64,000 nt of DNA, taken from positions 15,625,101-15,689,100 of the forward strand of contig NC_058159.1 in assembly GCF_020080835.1 (NCBI RefSeq), given 5' to 3'. A program made the translations under genes and the position numbers. This document shows, piece by piece, positions 42,817-56,143 of this stretch. The notes beneath the pieces were generated by a model. That model did no database searches. It saw only the letters and a list, made by a program, of their open reading frames with translations, and was not told the DNA's origin. The stretch is from Cotesia glomerata (taxonomy: Eukaryota; Arthropoda; Insecta; Hymenoptera; Braconidae). Within the stretch, counting starts at the first letter, position 1; each line of letters starts with the position of its first letter.

Positions 42817-45800
42817 GATGCCTAAGATGGTCAATGCCATATTTCTGGCACTGGAGCTTGCAGGGCATTCCGCACAGCACTTGCAGAAGCCAAGAGAGAG
42901 CAGAAATAACACGCATGCTACAATGCAACCTGAATAGGTACGTTATGGCGCAAAACCTGCTGCGCCAGCATGTCTTTGATGATAAAATCGATGTCTGTTT
43001 TATTTGCGAGCAATATCTAAACATCGAAGGTAAAACATGGTTCTCAGACGAAACTGGCACGGCAGCAATTTGGATTGTGAACACAAAGAACGTTGCCGTC
43101 AACAACAGCGGAAGTGGAGCAGGTTTTGTCTGGATTCAAACCACCACAACCTATTTCATGAGCGTCTATCTCTCACCTAAAGGAGGGATTAGTGTGATAC
43201 GACAGAAACTGGCAAATATAGAAGATGCGGTCACTAAGTTCAACGGCGAAGTCATCGTAGCCGGAGACTTCAACGCTAAATCGGCTGAGTGGGGCGCTGC
43301 TTTCTCCGACACTAGAGGTAACGAGGTCGCTGACGTCGCGGCTAGACTCGACCTCATAGTGCTGAACACCGGGAGCACCACAACCTTTAGAAGACCAGGG
43401 TACCAAGAGTCCATCATCGACATTTCATTGGCGGCTCCAAGGACTGCCAACATGATCGAAGACTGGACTCTATCCGAAGAATACAGTGGCAGTGACCATC
43501 AGTTTATGACATTCAACATTGGAATGTCATCTACTCTTGTTTTACAACCCGACCTTTCTAAGCGGAAGTGAAATGCTAGAAGGCTTGATCCAGAGGCATT
43601 GCCAGCTTCGCTTGCACGAAGCTGGTTTATCCTTCAGAACAATCCGACTCCGGATACCTGCAGCGAGACGGAAGAGGCAGTGCCAAATATGATGAAGGAG
43701 ATTGCTGCCACATGTGACACCTATATGCCGCGGTTGAGAAATAGGAGTTTCCACAGGCCGGCGTACTGGTGGTCAACAGACATAGCAGAACTTCGCAAAA
43801 GATGTCATCAACTACGTCGCCGCGCAACGAGAGCCGCGAAACGCTTCCCAAGCGAGGACTTGTATTCAAAAGAATACAAGCAGGCCAAAAAGACGCTAAA
43901 CCGAGCCATCAAAGCAAGAAAGAAGATATTATGGAAACAGATCTGTAATGATCTCGACAAGGACATTTGGGGCAAAGCCTACCAAATTGTCACCAAACAA
44001 CTTGGAAAGGCTTCACCAGAAGCGCCGAAGTCTCCTGCCTTAATGGACAGCATTGTAGCAGAGCTTTTCCCCAAACACCCGCCGCGGTAGAAGAAACACT
44101 ACGCTAAAAACAGCTAAGGAACACCTATCACAACTAAGGCACTACAAGACGCGGCCAAGTCACTCAAAACAGGAAAGGCACCTGGACCTGATGGCATCCC
44201 GGCAGCGGTGATCAAGAGTGTAGCCCTGAAATACCCAGACATACTGCTGAACACCTACAACCCATGCTTGGCAACCGGTACATTTCCCGCGGTCTGAAAG
44301 CGGCAGAGATTGGTTCTCTTAGACAAAGAAAAGAGAACCCCCGTAACACCTTCGTCGTTTAGACCACTCTGTATGCTAGACATTGCTGGAAAACTGCTCG
44401 AGAAGCTCATACAAGGGAGACTTCGCAACGACATCGACCGTTCTGGAGATTTTGCCACCAACCAGCTTGCCACCAACCAGCAAGGGGAAAGGTCATTCGA
44501 CCGTCGGAGCGATCGAGAAAGTTATAAAGATAGCAACACAAACATGGTCTGGTAGCCTCAAAGCTCGTAAAGTATGTTTCCTCCTCACGCTAGATGTCAG
44601 AAACGCATTTAACAGCGCAAATTGGAGAGACATTTTAGATGCTCTGGAGCACAAGTTTGACGCGGAGCCAGAGAATCTGGCACTAGCCGACAACTACCTA
44701 GACGAAAGAAAGCTAATAGCGGAAACTACGGAAGGCCCACAAGGATACGCCATAACGGCTGGCGTACCGTAAGGCTCAATAATGGGGCCCGATCTATGGA
44801 ATGCGAACTACGACGAGCTTCTTGAAATCTCGTTACAAAAGCAAGTAGAGCTAAGGGGCTTTGCAGACGAAGTTGCAGCCACGATAGTAGTGACAGCGTA
44901 GAAGAGGCCGAATTACTCGTCCGGGAAACCCTTGACGCCGTCGAGATCTGGCTTGATAAACACCACCTGAAACTTGCCAAGCATAAAACCGAGATGGTTA
45001 TTCTGACACGTCAAAAATGGTTCCCAAAACCATTCGCTGTGGACATGGAAGAAACAACACTGACGACAACACGGGCCCTGCGCTAATCTAGGGGTAATAA
45101 TAGACGAGAAACTATCTTTCCGCGAACACCTTGACAGTGCATGCAAGAAAGCCAGCAAGACGGTGTCTAGCCTAGCAAGAATCATGACCAAGACTATGGG
45201 ACCAAGAACCAAAAAGAGAAGAGTTCTTCTAGAAATAGACCACTCAGTACTGCTTTATGGAGCAGAAATATGGGCAGATATATTGAAACAGAAGACCAAC
45301 CGGCGAAAAATAGCGGGAGTGCAGCGGCGAGGCGCTCTCAGGGTTGCCTGCGCCTATCGAACGGTTTTCAAAGCAGCTATATTGTTCATTGCAAGAGCCG
45401 CACCTATCGACCTATTTGCGTTTGAAAGAGCGAAACTCTATGATGCTAAAAATAGTGACGAAAACATGAAGGACACAATAACGAGGATAATTGCGGAAAC
45501 GCAACAAGAGTGGCAGGATCGACGGACATCGGGAGAAACGGGCAGATGGACGGCACGACTGATCCCAAACATCAACGTCTGGCTTTCTCGGGAATACGGA
45601 GAAACGGGCTTTTTCTTGAACCAGCTATTGACGGGACATGGGCAGTTCAATGCCTATCTTTTTAAGATGGGACTGCACAGCACACCAACGTGCAAATACT
45701 ACCCAGACAAAATTGACAACGTCGAGCACATGTTCTTTGAGTGTGACCGGTGGAAGGACTGCAAAAGCAGTACTGATGAAACTATTGGCACCACGCTCTC

Positions 45801-46143
45801 CCCTGAGAGCTTAGTAACCTGCATGATCGAAAAAGAAGATAACTGCTCAGCTGTTGCAGCCTATGCGCAGCGTCTTATAAAGGGAAAAGTAGCGGAAGAG
45901 ACTAGTAATTAGGAGCAAACGTCGTGAGACGCAACACGTACTAGATTGAAGTAATGTTAACGCAGTCCTGATCCAGTCTTCCCCGTAACATCTATGGGGA
46001 AAGAGAGGGGAGGATATTTAGTCGGTATTGCTGTCAATAATATTGACTTCTGAGTCCAACATACCCAGGAAAACATCTCGTCCTGGTATACGTAAATGTA
46101 TGGGACCTCCTCTATAAAAAAATAAAAAATAAAAAAAAAAAAA
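42815..46143 (+). mobile_element. R1-A family LINE copy, truncated near the end of ORF1, degenerate
   Basis: It begins right after the (AC)n run with the last ~30 codons of ORF1 (CRAFRTALAEAKREQK then TAA), followed by ORF2 and a 3' UTR ending in a long A-rich tail at 46115-46143 and then CACACATACACATAC. Both flanks are therefore AC-type microsatellite, as expected for an insertion into such a tract. Confidence 0.88.
42912..45912 (+). pseudogene. R1-A ORF2 copy (endonuclease, RT, CCHC), several stops and frameshifts
   Basis: Starts ITRMLQCNLN with the endonuclease (FICEQYLN, AGDFNAKSAEWG, GSDHQFMTF). Stops or frame changes are visible at about 43569-43571, 44088-44090, 44297, 44430-44480 (with a duplicated ACCAACCAGCTTGCC word), 44770-44772, 44896 and 45085. 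The RT motifs TLDVRNAFNSANW and GFADE (the full copy has GFADD, so one catalytic Asp is changed) are present. It ends with CKYYPDKIDNVEHMFFEC, in which one finger Cys is Tyr, and LIKGKVAEETSN. Confidence 0.88.
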
Positions 46144-46519
46144 ACACACATACACATACATACATACAGCCGCACGGACATTATCGCGGGAATAGTCGGG
46201 GAAGCTTCCTGTGACCTTAAAACGTCGAGATCCGATGAAAACTCGATGATGAAAACTCGATTTTCGCAAAACGGGGTAAAAGCAATATTTTCCCGATTTT
46301 TGAAAATTTTCAATTTTCTTAGCGGGAAGTTAAAAATTTTTTTAAATGTTCTTTAACTTCACGCTAAAAAAATCGAAGATTTTCAAAAATCGGGAAGTTA
46401 TTGTTTTGAACCCGTTTTGCAAAAAGCGAGTTTCCATCGGATCTCGACGTTTGAAAGTCACAGGAAGTTTCCCTGACTATCCCCGCGACGTTGTCACGGT
46501 GTCTGTAGGTATGTGTGTG

Positions 46520-46534
<15 letters not shown>
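46144..46534. repeat. Inverted pair of dispersed arm units with CA/TG ends
   Basis: 46144-46169 is CACATA-type repeat, 46171-46341 the arm in inverse orientation, 46345-46510 the arm in direct orientation, 46511-46534 (TG)n. The two arms meet head to head with almost no spacer, giving a near-palindrome of about 340 bp. Confidence 0.8.
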
Positions 46535-46550
<16 letters not shown>

Positions 46551-46785
46551 TTTTTTTATTCTTTGTAAAGAGATACGAAAAAAGATCTTCAAAAGACACC
46601 GGTATCGTTAACTCTGCCGCCCATCTTCCGGCAGATATCGATAGTCGGTAGTGTGGAGATTTTTAGCCACTAAAAAAAACATTCCTCTTCCCCTCTCCCC
46701 TAGATGGTACGGGAAGGACTGGATTAGAACCGCGTTAGCATTACTTCAATCCAGTCGCGCTGCGTCTCACGACGCCTACTCCTGG

Positions 46786-49779
46786 CTACTGGTCTCTTTC
46801 TGCGATTTTGTCTTTCAGGAGGTGCTGTGCATAAACTGCAACAGCTGACGAGTTTTCCTCTTGTTTGATCATATACGTCACTAGGCTTGAGGGAGAGAGC
46901 CTGGTGCCTATGATCTCTTCGGTGCTTGTTCTGTAGTCCTTCCATCGAGCACACTCGAAGAATGTGTGTTCGGCGTCGTCGATTTTATCCGGGCAGTATT
47001 TGCACGTTGGTGTGCTGTGCAAACCCATCTTGAAAAGATAGGCATTGAACTGCCAATGTCCCGTCAATAGCTGGGTCAGGAAGAAGTCCGTATCCCCGTG
47101 CTTCCAAGAGAGCCAGACATTGATGTTTGGGATCAGGCGCGCCGTCCATCTGCCCGTCTCTCCCGATGTCCATCGGTCCTGCCACTCTTGCTGCGTTTCC
47201 GCCTTTATCCTCGTTCTTGCGTCCTTCATGTTATCATCACTGTCTTAAGCGTCATAGAGTTCTGCTCTTTCGAACGCTAATAGGTCGATGGGCGTGGCTC
47301 CTGCAATGACCAATACAGCCGCTTCGGAAACTGTGCGGTAGGCGCAGGCAACCCTGAGAGCGCCTCGCCGCTGTACTGCTGCGATCTTTCACCGGTAGGT
47401 CTTCTGCTTAAATATGTCTGCCCATATCTCCGCTCCATAAAGCAGTACCGAGTGGACTGCTTCTAAAAGAACTCTTCTCTTTTTTGTTCTTGGTCCCATG
47501 GCGTTGGTCATAATTCGTGCTAGGCTAGATACAGTCTTGCTGGCTTTCTTGCATGCACTGTCGAGGTGTTCACGGAAAGATAGTTTCTCGTCTATCATTA
47601 CCCCTAGATACCGCAGGGCCCTTGTTGACGTCAGCGTTGTTCCTCCCATGTCCACAGCGAATGGTTTTGGAAACCATTTTTGACGGGTCAAAACGACCAT
47701 CTCGGTTTTCTGTTTGGCGAGTTTCAGGTGATGCTTATCGAGCCAAGTCTCGACGGTGTCGATGGTTTCCCGAACTAGCAGTTCGGCCTCTTCCACGCTG
47801 TCCGCCACTATAGTGGCTGCAATGTCGTCTGCAAAGCCTGTTAGCTCTACTTGCTCTGGCAACGGGATTTCAAGAAGCTCGTCGTAGTCTGCGTTCCATA
47901 GATCAGGCCCCATTATTGAGCCTTGCGGCACGCCAGCCGTTATGGCGTATTCTTGTGGGCCTTCAGTAGTTTCCACTATTAGCTTTCTATCGTCAAGGTA
48001 GTTGTCGACTAGTGCCAGATTTTCTGGCTCCGCGTCAAACTTGTGCTCCAGAGCGTCTAAAATGTCTCCCCAATTTGCGCTGTTAAATGCGTTTTTGACA
48101 TCTAGCGTGAGGAGAAGACATACTTTACGAGCTTTGAGGCTACCAGACCATGCTTGTGTTGCTGTCTTTATGACTTTCTTGATCGCTCCGACTGTCAAAT
48201 GACCTTTCCGGAAGCCATGCTGGTTGGTGGCAAAACCTGCAGCACGGTCGATGTCGTCGCGAAGTCTCCCTTGTATGAGCTTCTCGAGCAGTATTCCAGC
48301 AATGTCTAGCATACAGAGTGGTCTAAACGACGAAGGTGTTATGGGGGTTCCCTTACCTTTGTCTAAGAGAACCAATCTCTGCCGTTTCCAGACCGCGGAA
48401 AAAGTGCCAGTTGCCAAGTATGCGTTGTAGGTGTTTAGGAGTAAGTCTGGGTATTCCAGGTCTATAATCTTGATCACCGATGCCGGGGTGCCATCAGGTC
48501 CAGGTGCCTTTCCTGTTTTGAGTGACTTGGCCGCGTCTTGTAGTTCCTTAGTTGTGAAGGGCGTTACTTCGTTGATTTTAGTGTAGTGTTTCTTCTCCCG
48601 CGCCGGGTGTTTGGGGAAAAGCTCCGCTACGATGCTATCCATTAAGGCTGGAGACTTCGGCGCCTCTGGTGAAGCCTTTCCAAGTCGTTTGGCGACAATT
48701 TGGTAGGCTTTACCCCAGATGTCATTGTCGAGATCGTTGCAGATCTCTTTCCACAACTTTGCTTTACTTGCTTTGATGGCTCGATTTAGCGTCTTTTTGG
48801 CCTGCTTGTACTCTTTTGAAAACAAGTCTTGGCTTGGGGAGCGTTTGGCGGCTCTCGTTGCACGGTGACGTAGTTGATGGCACATTTTGCGAAGTTCTGC
48901 TATGTCTGTTGACCACCAGTACGCCGGCCTGCGAAAACTCCGGTTTTTCAACCGTGGCATAGAGGCGTCACATGCGGCGGAAATCTCCTTCATCGTATTT
49001 AGTACTGTCCTTTCTGTCTCGCTGCAAGTATCCGGAGTCGGGTTGTTCTGAAGGGTAAACCAGCTCCGTGCAAGTGAAGCTCGCAGTGCCTCTGGATCAA
49101 GCTTCCTGACATTCCACTTTCGCTTAGAAAGGTCGTGTTGTGGTACCGGAGCAGATGCCAATCCAACGTTAAATGTCACAAACTGGTGATCACTGCCACT
49201 GTATTTTTCGGATACTGTCCAGTTTTCAATCATGTTGGCAATTTTTGGAGTCGCCAACGAAATGTCGAGGATGGACTCTTGGTTCCCCGGTCTTTGGAAA
49301 GTCGTGATGCTCCCAGTATTTAGCACTATGAGGTCGAGTCTAGCCACGACGTTAGCGACATCGTTGCCTCTGGTGTCGGAGAAATCAGCGCCCCATTCAG
49401 CCGATTCAGCATTGAGGTCACCAGCTATGATAACTTCGCCTTTAAACTTGGTGATCACATCCTCTATATTTGCCAATTTCTGTCGGAACTCACTAATCCC
49501 TTCGTTAGGTGAGAGATAGATGCTTATGAAGTAGGTTATGGGGGTTTGAATCCAGACAAAACCTGCTCCACTTTCGCTGTTGATGGTGGTAACGTTCTTT
49601 GTATTTACAATCCAGATTGCCGCCGTGCCAGTTTTGTCTGCGAACCATGCTCTATCTTGGAGGTTTAGATATTGCTCACAGATGAAGCAAGCGTCGATCC
49701 TCTCTTTAAAGACTCGCTGGCAAAGTAAATTTTGCGCCAACGCACATCTATTCAGGTTTCCTTGAAGTATGCGTGTCAT
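46786..49779 (-). pseudogene. R1-A ORF2: endonuclease, RT and CCHC domain, two stops
   Basis: About 997 codons in one frame, broken only by TGA at 47389-47391 (probably from a CGA Arg codon) and TAA at 47245-47247 (probably from a Lys codon). N-terminal endonuclease: FICEQYLN, AGDLNAESAEWG, GSDHQFVTF. RT: TGKAPGPDGTP, LTLDVKNAFNSANW, GVPQGSIMGPDLW, GFADDIAATIV. C-terminus: CKYCPDKIDDAEHTFFEC, a CCHC finger. The start overlaps the ORF1 stop (ATGA), which suggests coupled translation. The protein would nick the target and reverse-transcribe. Confidence 0.92.
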
Positions 49780-51278
49780 TTCTGCCCTTTTGTAGCTTCG
49801 GCAAGTGCGGTGCGGAATACCTTACAAGCCCCGGAGCCTGGAATATAACATAAGCTATCTGGAGCTTCTTGTTCCTGTGTACAGAGGAAGCACTTTGGCT
49901 GTTCAACGCAATCTGCAGCTTTGTGGTTTCCTCCCCCGCATTTAAAGCAGCACTTGCTTCTGTCAGGCCCCTTGCAGGAGTTCGTCGTGTGCCCGTATCC
50001 GAGGCATCTGATACAGCGTGTTACTTTTACAACTGGTCGAATGCGGCAGTTGACCCATCCGATCATTATACGAGCCTTGTCCAGGATTTTGAACGCGCTA
50101 GCCTCGTCTATCTTGCAGAAGGCTGCCCGGTTGCCCCGTCAAGTAGGCTTTGTCAAATTTACCCGTTTGATTACCAGGCTGTCGGTAAAGTCACGTTTGA
50201 GTGCTTCGCGGACGTCGTTCTCAGTAATGATGGCATCCAAGTCCAGGATCTCGATCGTTGCTTTTGGTGTAAGCGTTCTGACTGTACCGATGTTAACAGT
50301 TGCTTTTTTTTATCGCAGCCGTGAAAGAGGTAGTGTCTTCAGTCTTGCGACCTATTTCTAGAAGAACGCCCCCTCGCTTCGTTTGTTTGATAAACTTTAT
50401 GTATACTCCAGTCTCTGTCGGATTAACCTTGGCTTTGATTTCCTTGAGGAGATCGGCGTATGTTCACCCTTCAGCTGGTTGGACAAGCACAGCTTTAGTT
50501 TTTATCTTCTTCCTCCTCGGTTTCTTGGAGCCAACATTGCTTGGCTGGTTTTGGGCTGTAGCAGATTTAGCCACTGGCTCCTGTTCTTCCTTTTTCTTGT
50601 TTTTCCGAGTCACTTTGGTCCAGGTATCACCCCGAGCTGTCTTCTTATGTGCTGGCTTATCGATTTCCGAGGAAGGGCTGGGCGTGGATAGCGGCCACTT
50701 CTTGTTTTTCTCTTCTCTATGCTGTGTTTTCTCAGAAGTGACCGAAAACGTCTGGGATTTTTTGTTCAGATCCGGAAATGTTTGCGTGGTTCTCGTCGAC
50801 TTCGTTGCTGGTTTGTTGGCCAACTTATATGCCGTGGCAATGGACGCTACTATTTTTCTGATTGATGGTGGAGATTTCGTTTATCCTTTATGAACTCAGC
50901 TAATTCTTCGATCTAGCTACCGAGCCGTTCCATTGGCGATTATTGACCGGTGACAGTCGGTAAAGAGTTTATCCTTCCTCAGCATGTGTGAGTGTTGCCG
51001 GGAGCAACAGGTCTTCCACCTGTTGGAGGAAAGTTTGTTTGCTGTGCGTCTACTTCCATCAGAGCTGTTTCTTTACTCCCTGTAGCATTGCTAGCATTGC
51101 TAGACAGCAGAGCCATGGGGTCTACTCCACTGTTCAAACGGTTGCTTGATAACGACGAGTTCAGGCCCGTTTGTACGCCTTCCCTCGCCGGTACTGAGGT
51201 ATCCCTCCTCTGCACCGTAGACGATGTTTGAAATTGTTCTGACATTTCCATACCACCTTTTGCTAGGTTTTGGTCCAC
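49776..51278 (-). pseudogene. R1-A ORF1 (Gag-like, CCHC knuckles), frameshifted
   Basis: A Ser/Thr/Asn-rich start (51278-50979), a basic middle (TWTKVTRKNKKKEEQEP; 50823-50464) and a C-terminal part with CIRCLGYGHTTNSC, CFKCGGGNHKAADC and CFLC knuckles (to 49776) lie in different frames, so at least two frameshifts separate them. The order is that of R1-clade ORF1 proteins, which bind the RNA. The true start is uncertain. Confidence 0.8.
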
Positions 51279-51392
51279 CCCGAGTATTCTATTTCCTCGG
51301 TACCCGACGCATCTGACGTGCAGATATGCCGGGCATTCCCCTATCCGCCACCTGGGGAGGCGCCCGATGCGGGACCCAGCAAGCCCGACACG

Positions 51393-51394
<2 letters not shown>

Positions 51395-51466
<72 letters not shown>
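51395..51466 (+). repeat. (GT)n microsatellite between R1-A and R1-B
   Basis: 72 bp with one TAGG interruption. The 5' end of R1-A adjoins on the left and the poly(A) tail of R1-B (T run 51466-51479) on the right. Confidence 0.97.
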
Positions 51467-51469
<3 letters not shown>

Positions 51470-51821
51470 TTTTTTTTTTCTCTTAGGGGGGGGGGAATCC
51501 TTTTTACGGTTTCAAGGCATAGTTGTTTGGCCTGGATATGTGGCGACTCGACGCAGCGTCATACTAAAACTCGACACTAACGCCCCTACCCACTAAACCC
51601 TAAACCCCTTTTTCTTCTTTCGTCTAATCCCTCATGGAAACCGCCGTCAGGCATTGCTTCGTGAAGGGAGGATCTAGTTACTGCTCTTCCTTCTGGTGGC
51701 TAAGGTGTTAACTACCTTCCTTCTATCTTCTGCTATTTGCTCTTCTTCATACGGTGGAACGCAAGTCTTTAAGGACTTCTGTTGCAAACTTGTTGGTAGC
51801 GTTCCAGGCAGCTTCTGATGA

Positions 51822-54708
51822 CTAAATTGCTTCCACTAGTAAATCTGGTTGCATTCTCTGGTTCAGGATCCTCTCCAGTTCTTCACGCTGTGGATCGAAA
51901 CGAGGACATACAAAGAAGACGTGCTCTGCGTCTTCAGCAGCTTCTGGGCATGACGGACACTCCGAAGAGTCATCGTGCTTAAAGCAGTGTAGATACTCTT
52001 GAAAACACCTATGTCCCGACAACATCTGCGTAAGATAGTAGTAGAGTAATTGACCTCACCGTGATTCCGGTTAAGCCAAATGTCGATCCGAGGTATGAGA
52101 CGGTGCGTCCACCTACCCTTCTCTGCAGCATCCCATTGTAGTTGCCATCGGCCTATGCTCTTCTGCCGTTCTTCAATTCTAAGTTCTTCAGGGCTCAGTG
52201 CAGTTGACCTTTTTCGTTGGTACAGGGCCCGTCTTTTTTCTGCTAGAACTCTAAAAGGTAGGGTTCCAGCAATGACGCGCACTGCTTCTTCTGATATAGT
52301 GCGGAAGGCACTAGCTACTCGTAGGGCACTCAGTCGGTATATTGGTCCAGCTTTTCTCCATGATTCTTGGGTTTCCAGTGCATCAGCCCAAATGGATATT
52401 CCGTAAGTGAGCACTGATGTGACTACTGACGATAATAGTAGCCTCCTGCTTTGCATTGGGCCTCCGATGTTAGGCATCAGCCGTGCGAGACTAGCCCTCA
52501 CTACTGACGCTTTGGCACTGACATGTTCGACCTGCTGCTTGAAGTTGAGTCGTGCATCAGCATCACTCCCAGATAACGGATAAATGGTTGTGATGTGATT
52601 TCTTGTTCTCCGACTCTCAACTTGATGGTTTCTACCGTTTTTCTGCTGGTGATGAGCACTGCCTCGGTTTTATGCTTGGTTAGTTGCAAGTTCATCATGT
52701 CCATCCACAAATTGACTCGTCTGAATGTAATATCAAATGCCATTTCTATCTCTTCGAGGTGCTTTGCGACAATCACGACAGCTACGTCATCCGCATATGC
52801 TACAAGTTTGACTCCCGTAGGCAATGCTATTCTCAGGAGGCCATCATACATGATGTTCCATAGCAGAGGACCTAAGACTGATCCCTGTGGCACTCCTCCG
52901 GAGATTCCGTACACTTCCGTACCATTCGTCGTGTCATATTTCCGGAGCCTGTTCGTGAAGTAGCTCGCTACTATTCTGCGAAAGTATCCTGGTATGTTTT
53001 TTTCTTCTAGAGCCCGCATAACGCAGTCCCAGTTAGCGGAGTTGAAGGCATTCTTAATGTCCAAAGCAGCCACCAAGCAGTATTTCTTCTTTTCGACCTT
53101 CCATCTCGTTCCGGCGATTGCATCCTTGGCTATATCAACAACCAATTTGATAGCATCCAGAGTTGACCGTCCTTTCCGGAAACCAAACTGGTTCTCTGCT
53201 AGGAGTTGATCGACTAAAGCCTCTATTCTCTGATGAATTATGCGCTCGAATATCTTGCCGACCGTGTTTAACATGCAGAGTGGTTGGTAGGATGACGGTT
53301 CTTCCGGCGGCTTTTTCCCCTTCGGAAGTAACACTAGCCGTTGCTGTTTCCACTTCTGGGAAAAAGTCCCTTCCTTCAGGCATGTATCGTAAACGTCCAG
53401 GAATAATATCGGTGCTGCCCTAAGGATTGATTTCAGGGCAATATTAGGAATTCCGTCCAATGCCGTTGGCTCATTATTCCCTACTCGATTTCCTGCCTCT
53501 ATCAACTCGTCCAACGTGATAGTTGGGATGTCTTCAGAATTGAGCTGCTCCAACTTGTAGGTGAATATCAGCTGTTGGGGAAACAACGTAGTAACAATTT
53601 TCTCTTGGAGTTATGGACAAGTAGGTAATGGCATTGGTTGGCATTTCAAGTGGGTCATAACCACCTTATACGGTCCGCCCCATGAATCTTTCTCGACTTC
53701 TGCGACCAGTTTCTTCCAGCAACGTCTTTTGCTTTCTTCGATTGCTCTGTTCAGTTCTCGACGGGTCTTTTTATACTCTGCCAACAGCTCTGCGGAGTTA
53801 GATCGTCTGTAGCCACGCTGAGACTTTCTTCTTTTTTCAATACACTTTGAGCGTAGAATGCTAATGTGATCGTTCCACCAGTGCACTGAAGGTCTTGAAT
53901 TTATGCGACGTTTCCGAGACATAATAGCGTCGCAAGCCTGGGTGACTCTTCTCATTAGTTCCTTGGTCTTCTCTTCAGCAGTTTCTACGATGATCGGATT
54001 GCAGTCTAAGGCTACTACTAAAGCAGTAGGGTCGAGAGACTTAACTTTCCACCCAACCGCGCTAGCGCTCCTGTTGTCTCTTGTTAGTTTCTGGCCAGTT
54101 GATATTTCCCATAGTATCGCACTATGATCGCTGGCTGTATAGATGTCCAATACTTTCCAAGAAAAACCTCTTCGAGCTAAGCAACTGCTGACAAATGTAA
54201 GGTCGACAGTTGAGTTTGCCTCTCCCTTAGTATACGTTGGCGTGTCACCGGTATTAAAAAGGATCACGTCCAGAGTGGCCATTGCCTCGAGAAGTGCTTT
54301 TCCACGTGTATTAGTGAACTTGCTGTCCCAGTCTGTTGCCCAGGAATTGAAGTCACCAGCTATTGCCACGGGAAAGTGTTTTTTTGCGTCCTCAGTTAGC
54401 CGATCAAGGAGGTCTTCAAAATGCTCATTAGAGAGACTAGGTGGTGCATAGCAACTGTAGAAGCGGAGGCCATCTACCCATGCTGCTACGAAGCCAGCTT
54501 CTTTATTGTTGACTGTTCTCTGAAAAGGACATTTACTGCAGGACCAGATGACGGCTTTATTAGTGCTGTCGGATTCCCAGGGTTGGTTACTCAGATGTCT
54601 ATAAGGCTTACTTATAAGTGCTACATCTGCCTCTAATTTGCGCACAGTTTGCATGAGCAGGTCATGCGCAGCCTCACAATGATTGAGGTTGAGCTGCACT
54701 ATCTTCAT
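51822..54708 (-). pseudogene. R1-B ORF2: endonuclease, RT and CCHC domain, one stop and two frameshifts
   Basis: I take ATG 54706-54708 as start because it overlaps the ORF1 stop as ATGA; an upstream ATG at 54756 is in frame. Endonuclease: IVQLNLNHCEAA, AGDFNSWATDW, ASDHSAILWE. A stop lies at 53611-53613. RT: ALDIKNAFNSANW, GVPQGSVLGPLLW, YADDVAVVIV. A frameshift lies near 52555 and another near 52030, next to a TAGTAGTAG word. The C-terminus has ECPSCPEAAEDAEHVFFVC (CCHC). Confidence 0.9.
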
Positions 54709-56143
54709 GTTCTTGGCTTCGTTATCTTCTGGAGCGCTTCTTGGAAGATGGGGCATCTGTTCGTGCCTGCATGGTGAGCCGCCTTTTCTACGCCGTGCCG
54801 TTCAAAGCACAGTGCACATTTAGCTGGATTTTTACAATCAGCAATTTTGTGTCCTTCTTTTCCGCACCTTATGCAGAGCTTAGACCGGTTGACTTCGCTT
54901 TTGCACTGCGATCCGAAGTGCCCAAAGTGCCAGCATTTGAAGCATTGTATGGGTCTCTTCGTTGCTCTCATTCGGCAATTAGACCAGCCTATCCTTATTT
55001 TGCAGTTTCCCTCCAGTAACTTTTGTGCTGCAGCTGCTGGTAGTGACACTGTGGCTGTCTGTGTACCCCTAAAGGCTTTATGGATCTTGATTGCCTCTAG
55101 TGGGATTTCACAACTTTCCCCAGCTTCCCTCTTTAGAGCGGTCTGAATATGCTCTTTTGTCGTGTCGTCATCGACATCTCGGATCTCGATGGTCTCCTGT
55201 GGCCCTTTGCAAATCACTTTGGCCTCCTCCTTAAGGATGTCCACGATCGTCTTTTACAGACCTTGGCCTTTGTCAGTGCTCTTCCTCGAAATCGTAATCG
55301 ACAAGTCCCCACTTCTGGTCTTGTTGATCTTATCCACAGTTGAACGAACCTGCTCATCTGGGACGTCCTGCTTTATACGACGCAGAATCTCGGCATACTT
55401 TGTTTTCTCAGCCGGGCGGATGATCAGTGCGTCGGGTCTGATTCATTTGCGTGGTTTTTTCCGCTTAGGCTCTGGCCTGGGCTCCTTCGTCGGCTGTTTT
55501 GAGAGTTGCTCTCTAGCTAGCCTTCTCTTCTTCTTCTTAGACTGTACTTTTTCCCAGTCAGTCGTCTTCTTGGGTTCGGCGGCCTGCCCTGCAAGTCGTT
55601 GGGGAGGGCTTTTTTCAAGTCCTTCTTCTTTGTGACTTTGTCGGTTGGCTCTGGCGAATCTCGGTCCTTTCTCTTTCCAGACCTTGTGTCAGTTTCACCC
55701 TTGTCCTCAGCAGCAGATTCACCGTCACCGTCGGCTCCAGTGTCCATTGCTTCTTCCGTCTCAGTTTCAGTTTCAATGCGGCGTCGTGATGACTGCCATT
55801 TCTCGTCCAGTTTCTTGAATCTTCCAAGAGCATTAAATATACCGGTTGTCTTGGTCTTTATCTTCTTGTGGATATTGACCTTAGTTTGGACAAACTCTTG
55901 CAGCTCAATGGTCAGCTTCTCAAGGCGCTCCAACGCTTGCGTTCTCTTCATGTCAGCGCTTGCTTCAATCACTGCTTGTTGAGCATGAAGCCCGTTTCTA
56001 TTCTTGTTTGTTTCCTGTAAGTTACTCATACTTTTTTGATTTACCAGCGCATCGTACGGAGTGGAACGGGTTGCCATAACTAGGAACGGGTGTACCCTCG
56101 GAGATAGTACTCCTACCCCAGTTCCCTGAGGCCTAGCCGACAC
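54705..56143 (-). pseudogene. R1-B ORF1 (coiled coil and CCHC knuckles), frameshifted
   Basis: The N-terminal 208 codons (56143-55517) are charged, with an EKLTIEL-type helix and a long acidic/basic linker. The C-terminal part (55244-54705) has CFKCWHFGHFGSQC, CIRCGKEGHKIADC and CALC knuckles. The middle is interrupted by stops near 55440 and 55255 and changes frame. An RNA-binding LINE protein. Confidence 0.82.

Larger units (their letters stand above)
46535..51394 (-). mobile_element. R1-A: near full-length R1-like LINE between two TG repeats
   Basis: Minus strand. The 3' end (left) is a 23-base A tail against (TG)n at 46511-46534; the 5' end (right) meets (GT)n at 51395. ORF1 ends and ORF2 starts at an overlapping ATGA (49776-49779). 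R1-clade LINEs are often target-specific, and some (Waldo, Mino) are known to use AC-type repeats. Only a few stops break this copy, so it is younger than the other R1-A copies here. Confidence 0.9.

Noticed and set aside
42432..43571. Long plus-strand ORF across the AC repeat
   Set aside because: The part before 42815 is non-coding inverted-repeat arm plus a Thr-His run from the microsatellite; only the LINE part is coding.
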